This document shows, in pieces, positions 56,294-62,912 of a stretch of DNA of 64,000 bases (position 1 is the first letter of the stretch; each line of letters begins with the position of its first letter). Under the pieces are notes generated by a model that saw nothing but the letters and a program-made list of their open reading frames with translations, was not told the DNA's origin and searched no databases. The stretch is from contig NZ_LDPE01000002.1 of NCBI RefSeq assembly GCF_001447995.1, forward strand, positions 904,201 through 968,200. The letters are read 5' to 3'. The position numbers and the translations under genes were made by a program. The stretch is from Maribacter dokdonensis DSW-8. GTDB lineage: Bacteria > Bacteroidota > Bacteroidia > Flavobacteriales > Flavobacteriaceae.

Positions 56294-56677
56294 ATGAAAA
56301 ACATTAAAATTTTATCGGCGGTAGTCATAGTGGCCGTCACCTTTATATCATTTAAAGGAGTACAGAAACAAAAGGAAGCAGATAAGGCAGAAATCACTGC
56401 TATTTTTGAAGATTGTGTTATTGATCTAGAAGCGCAGTTAGAAGCATCTTTAGAAATGGGCAAATTAAACGCCAATGAAATAGAAGTGGTAGAGATGGCC
56501 GAAGAAGTAAACTTAGGTTTTGACACCTTTGAATATTTGCCCCTTGATTTTGATCCCTATGCAGGTGCTAATTTATCTGATATAGATTTTGAAATTTTTG
56601 AAGAGGAAGAAATAGTGGAATTAGGTTTTGAAACTGCGGCATATTTGCCAAACAATTTTGACGCCTATGCACTTTAA
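56294..56677 (+). CDS. Small acidic secreted protein with two internal repeats
   Basis: The 127-residue protein has an N-terminal hydrophobic segment (about 4-19) and a very acidic body. A 17-residue unit with consensus LGF(D/E)TxxYLPxxFDxYA occurs at 74-90 and again at 110-126, at the very C-terminus, separated by a Glu/Asp-rich linker. I know similar YLPxxFDPY stretches from flavobacterial hypothetical proteins but no function. It has its own leader and terminator, so it is a single-gene unit before the LytS/LytR pair. Confidence 0.7.
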   Translation: MKNIKILSAVVIVAVTFISFKGVQKQKEADKAEITAIFEDCVIDLEAQLEASLEMGKLNANEIEVVEMAEEVNLGFDTFEYLPLDFDPYAGANLSDIDFEIFEEEEIVELGFETAAYLPNNFDAYAL

Positions 56678-56699
56678 GAAGTTAGTGTAGTTTAAATGT

Positions 56700-56731
56700 A
56701 AGTTGGTCTTTGCTTTTGCGAAGGCCGGCTT
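56700..56731 (+). terminator. Terminator of the acidic repeat gene, rich in G-U pairs
   Basis: AAGTTGGTCTTTGC (56700-56713) and GCGAAGGCCGGCTT (56718-56731) form a 14-pair stem with four G-U pairs and a TTTT loop, followed by TTTTT. Confidence 0.78.
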
Positions 56732-56765
56732 TTTTACGTTTTACAAATTCAAAGTTATTATTACG

Positions 56766-56773
56766 GTATATTT
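56766..56773 (+). promoter_or_regulatory. -7 box (TATATTTG) before the histidine kinase gene
   Basis: TATATTTG fits TAnnTTTG and lies 28 bases before the ATG at 56802. The upstream TTTG element is not clear. Confidence 0.42.
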
Positions 56774-56801
56774 GAGAAGTACCATTTAGAAAAGAGATTA
56801 C

Positions 56802-57836
56802 ATGGCATTGACAAAGGTTAAACAGGGCGAAGTAGTAAAAACGGCCCTACTTATAGGTATTTTGGTATCGTTGCCAAAAACGATCTATCTATATAATGGT
56901 ATTATGGAGGGGAATTTAAATTTCTCCATGTCATGGGTAACTGATTTTTTATATAGATATCTATTTTTCTTCTGTTTTTCTTGGTCGGTCATTCAGTTAA
57001 ATGCCAATATAGATTATGATGGTTTAAAATGGCCACCGTTTTTAAAATGGCTATTAATACTGATCATAAATGTAGTATCGCTATTTGTAGTGGTCAAGGT
57101 GATTATTGCGTTTTATCCTTTGGTAAATGGCAGGGTATTGGAATCTCACGAAGAAGGTTGGGTCAATTTCACCTTCATCAATCTATCAATTGTTTTGTTT
57201 TTTATAGCTAGGTTATTACGGGTAAGTACGGATAAGCAAGAAAGTAGAATAGAAAATGAACAGTTGAAACAAAAAAATTTGGAGAATGAGCTTGCCGCCC
57301 TTAAAAACCAGATAGATCCACACTTTCTGTTCAACTCCTTAAACTCGTTATCGTCATTAATTCGTGAGAATGAAAAAGCTACGCAGTTCGTAAATAAGCT
57401 TTCATACATGTACCGCTACATTTTGCAGAGTAGCGAAATCAATTTGGTGCCCGTTAAAGACGAGCTTAAGTTTTTACGTAGCTATATTTATTTAATGGAA
57501 ACCCGTTACCGCGATCGTATAAGAATAGAGGTAGATATAGATGAAAAACTCTTAGATCGTAAAGTGCCACCATTGGCTTTGCAATCGTTAGTGGAGAATT
57601 CTGTAAAGCATAATGAGATATCATCTACCAACCCGTTGACCGTTAAGGTGTATTCTACAGAAGAATCGTTGTTTGTGGAAAATCCTATTCGTACGCGTAG
57701 TACCGTGGCAGAAGGTATGGGCACGGGCTTGTACAATTTAAAGAAACGCTATTTGCTTTTACTAAAGAATGAAGTTAAGGTAAGCACCCAAAATGATATA
57801 TTTAAAGTAGAATTGCCCTTAAACCGACCGGCATGA
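56802..57836 (+). CDS. LytS/YehU-type sensor histidine kinase
   Basis: The 344-residue protein has about four N-terminal helices (about 13-135) and a coiled coil (about 145-165, ENEQLKQKNLENELAALKNQ). The His_kinase domain follows, with the phospho-acceptor motif IDPHFLFNSLNSLSSLI. A HATPase domain comes last, with NSVKHN (N box) and GMGTGLYNLKKRY. It senses an unknown signal in or near the membrane and phosphorylates the LytTR regulator whose ATG overlaps its stop (ATGA). The sensor part is not recognisable as a named domain. Confidence 0.93.
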   Translation: MALTKVKQGEVVKTALLIGILVSLPKTIYLYNGIMEGNLNFSMSWVTDFLYRYLFFFCFSWSVIQLNANIDYDGLKWPPFLKWLLILIINVVSLFVVVKVIIAFYPLVNGRVLESHEEGWVNFTFINLSIVLFFIARLLRVSTDKQESRIENEQLKQKNLENELAALKNQIDPHFLFNSLNSLSSLIRENEKATQFVNKLSYMYRYILQSSEINLVPVKDELKFLRSYIYLMETRYRDRIRIEVDIDEKLLDRKVPPLALQSLVENSVKHNEISSTNPLTVKVYSTEESLFVENPIRTRSTVAEGMGTGLYNLKKRYLLLLKNEVKVSTQNDIFKVELPLNRPA

Positions 57837-58594
57837 AAGTAATAATTGTAGAAGATGAACTTGCCGCTAGTGATAACTTGGCGTATCTGCTGACCAAGAT
57901 CGATCCAAATATTGAGATCGTTACGGTGTTAGATACCGTTAAGGCTGCCATAGATTTTTTCAGTAATCCATTTGAAGGTATTTTGGTGTTTATGGATATT
58001 CACTTGGCAGACGGTATTTCATTTGAGATTTTTGATCAGGTCACTATTAACATCCCTATTATATTCACCACCGCTTATGACCAGTATGCGTTAAAGGCAT
58101 TTAAAGTGAATAGTATTGATTATCTGTTGAAGCCTATTGATCAAGAAGAGCTTTCAGATGCCTTGGATCGCTTTAATGCCCAAAATCAAAAAAAGGGTAT
58201 GGACGAGCAGCAGATGCAAAGTCTCTTACATTTAATACAGACCAAGCCCAATAGGTATAAACAAACATTTTTAGTGGGTATCGGTGATCAATTGTTGCCT
58301 ATTAAAACTGCGGATATTGCCTATTTTTATATAGATACCGGTGTGGTAAAAGCGGTTACGGTGCAAGAGCGTTCGTATGTTTTGGATATCAAGTTAGAGG
58401 AAGTGGAAGAGGCACTTGACCCAACACTTTTCTATAGGGCAAACCGGCAATTTATATTACGTAGAGAAGCTATTGTGACTATAAAACTACACTTTAACAG
58501 TAAGCTGTTGGTAGAAGTCCATCCGCCGTGTAGTGAGCGTATTGTAGTGAGCAAGGCAAAAGCATCGGATTTTAAAAGTTGGGTAGGTAGGTGA
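57833..58594 (+). CDS. LytTR-family response regulator
   Basis: The 253-residue protein has an N-terminal receiver with acidic pocket EDE near the start, phospho-acceptor Asp in VFMDIHLADG, and FTTAYDQYALKAF with Lys in LLKPID. The LytTR DNA-binding domain (about 145-250) has YFYIDTGVVKAVT and FYRANRQFILRREAI. It acts with the LytS-type kinase encoded four bases overlapping upstream. Targets are unknown, but the acidic repeat gene upstream is a candidate. Confidence 0.94.
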   Translation: MKVIIVEDELAASDNLAYLLTKIDPNIEIVTVLDTVKAAIDFFSNPFEGILVFMDIHLADGISFEIFDQVTINIPIIFTTAYDQYALKAFKVNSIDYLLKPIDQEELSDALDRFNAQNQKKGMDEQQMQSLLHLIQTKPNRYKQTFLVGIGDQLLPIKTADIAYFYIDTGVVKAVTVQERSYVLDIKLEEVEEALDPTLFYRANRQFILRREAIVTIKLHFNSKLLVEVHPPCSERIVVSKAKASDFKSWVGR

Positions 58595-58712
58595 AAGTAA
58601 AATTTTTATTTTTCATCAAAACATGTAACAATTTGCACAAAAATGCTACATATAGGCGTAGTTAATTATCAAAATCGTCCAAAACATGCAAAAACACATT
58701 CAGCCTCTTACC

Positions 58713-58907
58713 ATGAAAATTTTAAAATACTTTATTCTTGCTGTTGGTATTTTAGGTTTAGCGGCAACACTTTTAAATGTGTTCTATTTTAAAGATACAT
58801 CAAGTAGCAATTTCGGTAGTTTTATGAGCTGTGTATATTTAATATTCATCTCTTTTAGATTTGAAAAGATGATCACCTGGCTAAATTCCAAACTAAAAAG
58901 AGCTTAG
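58713..58907 (+). CDS. 64-residue membrane protein
   Basis: The ATG at 58713 gives MKILKYFILAVGILGLAATL at the start and two hydrophobic segments (about 5-21 and 34-50) with a basic end (KLKRA). A start at 58686 would add nine polar residues. It is 118 bases behind the response regulator on the same strand and could belong to its operon. Family and function unknown. Confidence 0.55.
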   Translation: MKILKYFILAVGILGLAATLLNVFYFKDTSSSNFGSFMSCVYLIFISFRFEKMITWLNSKLKRA

Positions 58908-58929
58908 CGACCAGCACGCAGCGAAAACG

Positions 58930-58993
58930 CACTTACTCACCAACAAACTAGTTCACTAACCCACTAAATCACTAATAAACTAACCCACTAACA
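58930..58993. repeat. Eight perfectly phased 8-bp repeats (CACTAACA-like)
   Basis: Units start at 58930, 58938, 58946, 58954, 58962, 58970, 58978 and 58986, for example CACCAACA, CACTAACC, CACTAAAT, CACTAATA, AACTAACC, CACTAACA. Most differ from CACTAACA by one to three bases. The array ends at the DUF2130 stop codon. Confidence 0.7.
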
Positions 58994-58994
58994 A

Positions 58995-60233
58995 CTAATC
59001 ATCAATCTCCGCATCCGGAAGGTCAAGAATCGTTGAGGTAGATAATGAGTTACCGGCAATACCTTTAATAGAACCAAACAGCACGTTAATATTCTCTTGA
59101 ACGCCCCAAATTTGCTTTTCCCTAACCGCAAAATTCTTGTATGCGGCTTTTTTCTCGTAGTTCAGTTGCTTGATCATAGAATCATAGTTTTCAATAATTC
59201 TATTAATGTTCTGTACAAACTCGTTACTGGTAAGATAAGAATATAAAAGTTCCATTTTATCGCCCTTGTTCTCGTCAGATGATTTGATCGATTGTGTTTT
59301 TAGCAGCAACTCGCGCAGCACCAGTGATACACTTTTTACCTCGTTGAACCCACAGATCCATACACCGTTCTTCTCCCCAAAGCGATCCATATCTGGTGGA
59401 AAGGTCTCAGTAACGATTACCGCAATATCTGCCTTGCAATTGATCTGGTCTTGCTTCAGCTTATTGATCCAATCATTACTGAAGTTTTTGGTACGCTTGC
59501 TCTCATATACGATAGAACCACAGGTCTGCTGAAGGGAGTTAATGACCGTTTGTATACAATCTGCCCCGCGAATACCCTTGCCAACCTCGTCTATATTATC
59601 AAAAGGGTAGGTGTTACGTAGCAACTCTTCTAAGGCAAGTTCTTGTATTTCGCCCTGCATTTGCATAGAACCTTGTTCGGCCTTACGCTTCATTTCATCA
59701 ATAAGTTTCTTTTGATCGTCCAGTTGCTTTTGGTATTCCTTCTCTTTCAGCGCCATGGCCTCACGCTCTTTTGCCTTGGCTTTTTCTTCTATGATAGATT
59801 GCTTCTCTAGCAGCTCTTTTTGCACGTTCATCTTCAGTTCCTCGGCTTTCTCCTTTAATTCGTTCTCACGTTTTAAAAGATCGATCTCTTGGGCGCGCAA
59901 AGCTCTGTTCTCCTCTTTCTTTTTCTCGTTCTCTTGTTGTAGGGCACGCAATTGCTGCTCAAAAGATTCGTTGGTCTGCTTTTGTATTTTTTCAGATTCC
60001 TTGGCAAGACGTTGCGCCAGCTTCTCTTTAAAAAGCTCGTTCTCTTTTTCTTTCTTTTTCTCGAACTCTTCTACCTCAAGTTCAAGCTTTCTACGTTCTT
60101 TATTGAATTTCTCTGCCTGCTCTGCTACTTTACGTTCGTATTCAGCCTTAAAATGAGCCTGCATTTTGCCAGAAAGCGCCTCTTCAACATCAAACTCATG
60201 CGCACAATTCGGACATTTAATTTTATCTACCAT
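58995..60233 (-). CDS. DUF2130 protein: zinc ribbon, coiled coil, nuclease-like C-terminus
   Basis: The ATG at 60233 gives 412 residues. The N-terminus has a CPNC motif (KIKCPNCAHEF). A very long charged coiled coil (about 25-205) follows, then the DUF2130 domain (about 210-412). The latter has GSIVYESKRTKNFSNDWINK, with E-x-K after an acidic residue (ADC), and KADIAVIVTETFPPDM. This resembles the PD-(D/E)xK nuclease fold, but activity is unproven. The family is widespread and uncharacterised. It is a monocistronic unit on the minus strand. Confidence 0.85.
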   Translation of the reverse strand: MVDKIKCPNCAHEFDVEEALSGKMQAHFKAEYERKVAEQAEKFNKERRKLELEVEEFEKKKEKENELFKEKLAQRLAKESEKIQKQTNESFEQQLRALQQENEKKKEENRALRAQEIDLLKRENELKEKAEELKMNVQKELLEKQSIIEEKAKAKEREAMALKEKEYQKQLDDQKKLIDEMKRKAEQGSMQMQGEIQELALEELLRNTYPFDNIDEVGKGIRGADCIQTVINSLQQTCGSIVYESKRTKNFSNDWINKLKQDQINCKADIAVIVTETFPPDMDRFGEKNGVWICGFNEVKSVSLVLRELLLKTQSIKSSDENKGDKMELLYSYLTSNEFVQNINRIIENYDSMIKQLNYEKKAAYKNFAVREKQIWGVQENINVLFGSIKGIAGNSLSTSTILDLPDAEIDD

Positions 60234-60401
60234 GTTCAAATATCATTTGTAACTATAAAAATACAGAACCCAAATTAGGCATACAATCTTTAGGCGATAA
60301 TCCAATCAGAAATGCACTATGTTATTGTTGGCGGACTGACAATTGTCATAGAATAAACAGCCGTTAGAAATTACATTTACCGCAATTAAAATGACCAAAC
60401 T

Positions 60402-60530
60402 ATGATAACAATAAATCTTCCCTTGGTGAACTGGAGCAATGGTGTAGTGATGATTGCCGTATTTGCCGGTGTCTGCATTGCCCTGGTAGGTATTGTACTT
60501 TCTATTATGAATACCGATAAAAAGAAGTAG
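60402..60530 (+). CDS. 42-residue single-helix membrane protein
   Basis: A small ATG-to-TAG frame encodes MITINLPLVNWSNGVVMIAV then FAGVCIALVGIVLSIMNTDKKK: one transmembrane helix with a basic C-terminal end. The composition and the clean helix make it a credible small protein, too short for usual gene callers. It lies in the 305-base gap between DUF2130 and DinB genes, on the strand opposite to both. Function unknown. Confidence 0.55.
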   Translation: MITINLPLVNWSNGVVMIAVFAGVCIALVGIVLSIMNTDKKK

Positions 60531-60538
60531 GAGTAATA

Positions 60539-61075
60539 TTATTGATACAAAACGTACCGTGGTGGCGTAAGACCGTTCAAGCGCATGGCAACCAACATTT
60601 GCCCTCTATGGTGGGTAATATGGTCTGCCAACAGCATACATATTTGCCTTTTAGAGCGATCCAGCCCAAAATAGTCCAAATGATCATCCAATGCTTTGGG
60701 GTCAAAATCCTTTAATAAGGCAATGGCTTCGGTAAAGGTTTGGTCTATACGTGCCATCATTTCCGCCTTGGTCTTATGGGCAGGTTTAAAAACGGTATCG
60801 GTTTGGTAAACACGGGCTTCACGACCACCTAAAAGCGACTGGCTATGCCAATCTAGCGCAAAACCAATGTGCATTAGATGCTCGGAGAAGCTCAAAGATT
60901 CTGCCGTGGCTTTGTAACCATATTTTTCTTCGGGCATCATTTCTGCGACTAAGAGCAAATACTTGCGGGAGTTCTCCAAACGCTCCATACTATCTTCTAG
61001 AAATTGATCTTGTTGGGCAACCAATGTTGTTTTGGTACATAGGATGAGAGAGATAAATAGAATTGTTTTTTTCAT
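60539..61075 (-). CDS. Secreted DinB-family protein
   Basis: The ATG at 61075 gives 178 residues with a signal peptide (about 1-20, ending VAQ); the frame could extend to 61099. The body is a four-helix DinB bundle with the three metal-binding histidines expected (SEHLMHIGFALDWH and LADHITHHRGQM). Most DinB-like proteins are metal-dependent thiol-type transferases or have no known role. The export signal is notable for the family but common in Bacteroidota. It is paired with the secreted protein gene 29 bases upstream. Confidence 0.85.
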   Translation of the reverse strand: MKKTILFISLILCTKTTLVAQQDQFLEDSMERLENSRKYLLLVAEMMPEEKYGYKATAESLSFSEHLMHIGFALDWHSQSLLGGREARVYQTDTVFKPAHKTKAEMMARIDQTFTEAIALLKDFDPKALDDHLDYFGLDRSKRQICMLLADHITHHRGQMLVAMRLNGLTPPRYVLYQ

Positions 61076-61104
61076 GATGAGCGATGATGAAGTGAACAAC
61101 TAAT

Positions 61105-61608
61105 TTACTCCATTTGTTGCAGTGAACAGCCATTTTTACGCTCTTCTTGGGAGAGAATCCAAACATTGATGACTTTTTGGTCTAAGTCATTTTCTTCATT
61201 TGGCATTACAAGGTCTATGGTCGCAATACTTTCTGTTGCAATGGTATAGGTATCAAGATCCAATAGATAGCCGTTAACATACACCGGATTATTTTCTTCC
61301 AAATTAAAAAAGGCATTGAGTTGTGTTTGCGTTTTAAAGGGTATCTTCTTTTTTAGTTTGGCAAACAAAATACCGTTTGCCGTAAGATTATAAAAATGCG
61401 CTTTGCGGCTAGGTTTTTCCTTTATCACTGCTATATCTTCAATGTCTTCCTTTGAAGTGATGATGTTTTTATTGGCGATAATATGCTCGTCAATCAAGAG
61501 CAGAGGACAGTTGATTTTTGCTGCCTGTGGGAGTTTATTGAAACTGTTTTGGGCATTGCTGGTAAGGTGAAATAAGAACAAAAGATATGTAGCGTAGATA
61601 GTTTTCAT
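61105..61608 (-). CDS. Secreted protein, unknown function
   Basis: The 167-residue protein has a signal peptide (about 1-19). The mature part resembles beta-rich Bacteroidota proteins with a carboxypeptidase-regulatory-like start, including the phrase PVYVNGYLLDLDTYTIA where a TonB-plug-like short segment would name an interaction. I do not recognise a family. It precedes the DinB gene in the same direction and probably shares its transcript. Confidence 0.6.
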   Translation of the reverse strand: MKTIYATYLLFLFHLTSNAQNSFNKLPQAAKINCPLLLIDEHIIANKNIITSKEDIEDIAVIKEKPSRKAHFYNLTANGILFAKLKKKIPFKTQTQLNAFFNLEENNPVYVNGYLLDLDTYTIATESIATIDLVMPNEENDLDQKVINVWILSQEERKNGCSLQQME

Positions 61609-61633
61609 AGGGAATCATAGATTACATTAATTA

Positions 61634-61765
61634 TTATTCACCTTGGCATTTGGTACAATTTAATTCTTTCCTTCTCTTTTTAAGTTTTTCTTGTTCAAAA
61701 TTGGAGTGGGATTTGTGACGGTCTTGTCTATTAATAGTTATATAGGTTAGCACAAAATTTTGCAA
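61634..61765 (-). pseudogene. Possible remnant or small ORF ending in a CxxC motif
   Basis: On the minus strand an open frame of 43 codons (TTG at 61765, stop at 61634-61636) reads FVLTYITINRQDRHKSHSNF, then EQEKLKKRRKELNCTKCQGE. The Lys/Arg-rich helix plus CTKC end looks protein-like, but no ATG exists and a stop lies just upstream. Its 5' part lies inside the attC-like palindrome, so it may be the next, truncated cassette ORF. Low confidence. Confidence 0.3.
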
Positions 61766-61842
61766 GTAAACAGTAAACTAAAATCCGTAAGGATTTTTAG
61801 AGGTAAACAAGAACAAGCAATTATTTATAGTCAGTGTTGTGC
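61750..61842 (-). repeat. Imperfect 93-bp palindrome, attC-like, at the 3' end of the orphan gene
   Basis: GCACAA (61750-61755) and TTGTGC (61837-61842) are inverted ends. The centre is a hairpin AAAATCC/GGATTTT (61780-61786 and 61791-61797) with loop GTAA. Its outer end overlaps the orphan gene stop. Size and layout fit an integron-type recombination site read on the minus strand, though the ends deviate from the classical RYYYAAC/GTTRRRY boxes. Confidence 0.45.
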
Positions 61843-62529
61843 GTTCGTTTTTATTTTTCGGTCAATTTCATCCAATTCATCAATCGTATGAAATCCATTA
61901 TCTCCTTTTTTCGTTAATCTTGTTTTTATTTTTCCAGCAGACCAAAATATAAAATCCAATTTTTTCATTTCGGACAACTTATTGTCTGTAAAAATTTCGT
62001 CAAAAAGTCCAATTGTTTCTGGTATCAAATTTTGTTTAATTATTTGCTCGTAACCATTTTGAATTTTTTCAAGTTGGTCTAAATATTTATCTAATTTAAT
62101 TTCAAATTCCGATTGATATGGTCTTGTCATAGAAAACATTTTCGCAACTTCGCTGTCGTAAATAGGCATTATGTCGTCAATTGTGTTAAACATCTTCGTT
62201 GCGAATGAAAATTGCAAAGTGTTTTGTCCTTTTCTGTTCGGAAATGAGTAAAGTCTGCGTAATACTTTTTCATAGTCAAACTGTTTTTCATTCCGATTTT
62301 CTTCTAAAATCTCGAAATATTCTTTTTTAAATTCAGGTGTTAATCCAGCGTTGTCAATTCTGTAAAAACTCCTGAAAACAAATTGGAATAAATAATTTTC
62401 ATTGACATTTGATTCTTTAAACTCCTTTTTTAGAAAGTTGTAAACATCAACGCTTTCTTGGTCAATGTTCTTAATGATTTCCGTTGAATGTTTTTCAATC
62501 CATTCGGATATTTCCGTTATTTTATTCAT
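61831..62529 (-). CDS. Orphan accessory protein, unknown, in cassette-like setting
   Basis: The 232-residue protein is rich in Lys, Glu, Ile, Phe and Asn and predicted mostly helical. It has no signal peptide, no membrane helix and no catalytic motif I recognise. Recognisable phrases such as LRRLYSFPNRKGQNTLQFSF and WSAGKIKTRL suggest a conserved but uncharacterised family; the start ATG at 62529 is clear. The gene is flanked by GTTGTGCGT (61836-61844) and ACGCACAAC (62575-62583), and its stop lies within the palindrome. This is how single-gene cassettes are organised. Function unknown. Confidence 0.65.
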   Translation of the reverse strand: MNKITEISEWIEKHSTEIIKNIDQESVDVYNFLKKEFKESNVNENYLFQFVFRSFYRIDNAGLTPEFKKEYFEILEENRNEKQFDYEKVLRRLYSFPNRKGQNTLQFSFATKMFNTIDDIMPIYDSEVAKMFSMTRPYQSEFEIKLDKYLDQLEKIQNGYEQIIKQNLIPETIGLFDEIFTDNKLSEMKKLDFIFWSAGKIKTRLTKKGDNGFHTIDELDEIDRKIKTNAQH

Positions 62530-62574
62530 TTAATTTTTTATCAATTTCCAATTTCAGAATATTGCTGTTAAATG

Positions 62575-62700
62575 ACGCACAACGGTCTTGTATATGAAAA
62601 GTAGCGGATTTTCACGCACTAACTTTTCGGATTATTACTGACCTTTATTTTATTATTTATCTTTTGTTTAAGCACCAAAATCGCTATTTTTTATATACGT
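62575..62700 (-). repeat. Second attC-like imperfect palindrome, interrupted by the IS110 element
   Basis: The outer left arm ACGCACAAC (62575-62583) is followed by GTATATGAAAAGTAGCGGATTT (about 62595-62616), which is inverted and slightly changed at 62681-62699 (AAAATCGCTATTTTTTATATAC, read in reverse). The expected right end GTTGTGC is missing after 62700. The remaining arm would continue beyond the element at about 63996. Confidence 0.5.
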
Positions 62701-62745
62701 CTTAAGTTTGATTCTCAGTAAATTGTTGATATAACTAGAAAGAAC

Positions 62746-62887
62746 AAAAGAGAGAATTAAGGTTACTATATACGGTGAAGCTTTAGACTTCGACAACATT
62801 GATAATCCTCTCTCTTTTACTACTTAGATCACGTTCAGTTCTGTGAGACCTTAGATCTCGTTTTCAAGTTGTTGTGAGCAGAAGTAG
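62746..62887 (+). ncRNA. Candidate bridge RNA of the IS110 element
   Basis: Two successive modules can be folded. First: stem 62746-62759/62803-62818, apical hairpin GAAG/CTTC (62777-62780/62788-62791) with loop CTTTAGA. Second: stem CTACTT/AAGTAG (62820-62825/62882-62887) plus TCAC/GTGA (62829-62832/62874-62877), hairpin GAGA/TCTC (62845-62848/62856-62859) with loop CCTTAGA. The internal loops hold 8-nt words that match the left flank (TATATACG) and the right end (TCAGTTCT). This is the known design of bridge RNAs with target- and donor-binding loops; the folding was done by eye. Confidence 0.6.
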
Positions 62888-62912
62888 CCGGTTCTTTCGT
62901 AAAACATATCTT

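Noticed and set aside
61609..61830. tRNA or other structured RNA gene in the gap beside the orphan gene
   Set aside because: No cloverleaf or conserved tRNA boxes; the visible structure is the attC-like palindrome.
62575..62700. Palindrome as terminal inverted repeat of the insertion sequence
   Set aside because: Both arms lie on the same side of the transposase, and a similar palindrome (61750-61842) occurs without it; IS110 elements lack long terminal inverted repeats.
62781..62859. Repeated TTAGAYNNCG words as CRISPR-like or operator repeats
   Set aside because: Two of the three words (62783-62792 and 62851-62860) begin in the apical loops of the two RNA modules, and the third (62824-62833) lies in the stem of the second; spacing is irregular and no spacers exist.
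62874..62912. GTG start of the IS110 transposase
   Set aside because: It overlaps the candidate bridge RNA, and the ATG at 62913 sits directly before the DEDD domain as in other IS110 proteins.
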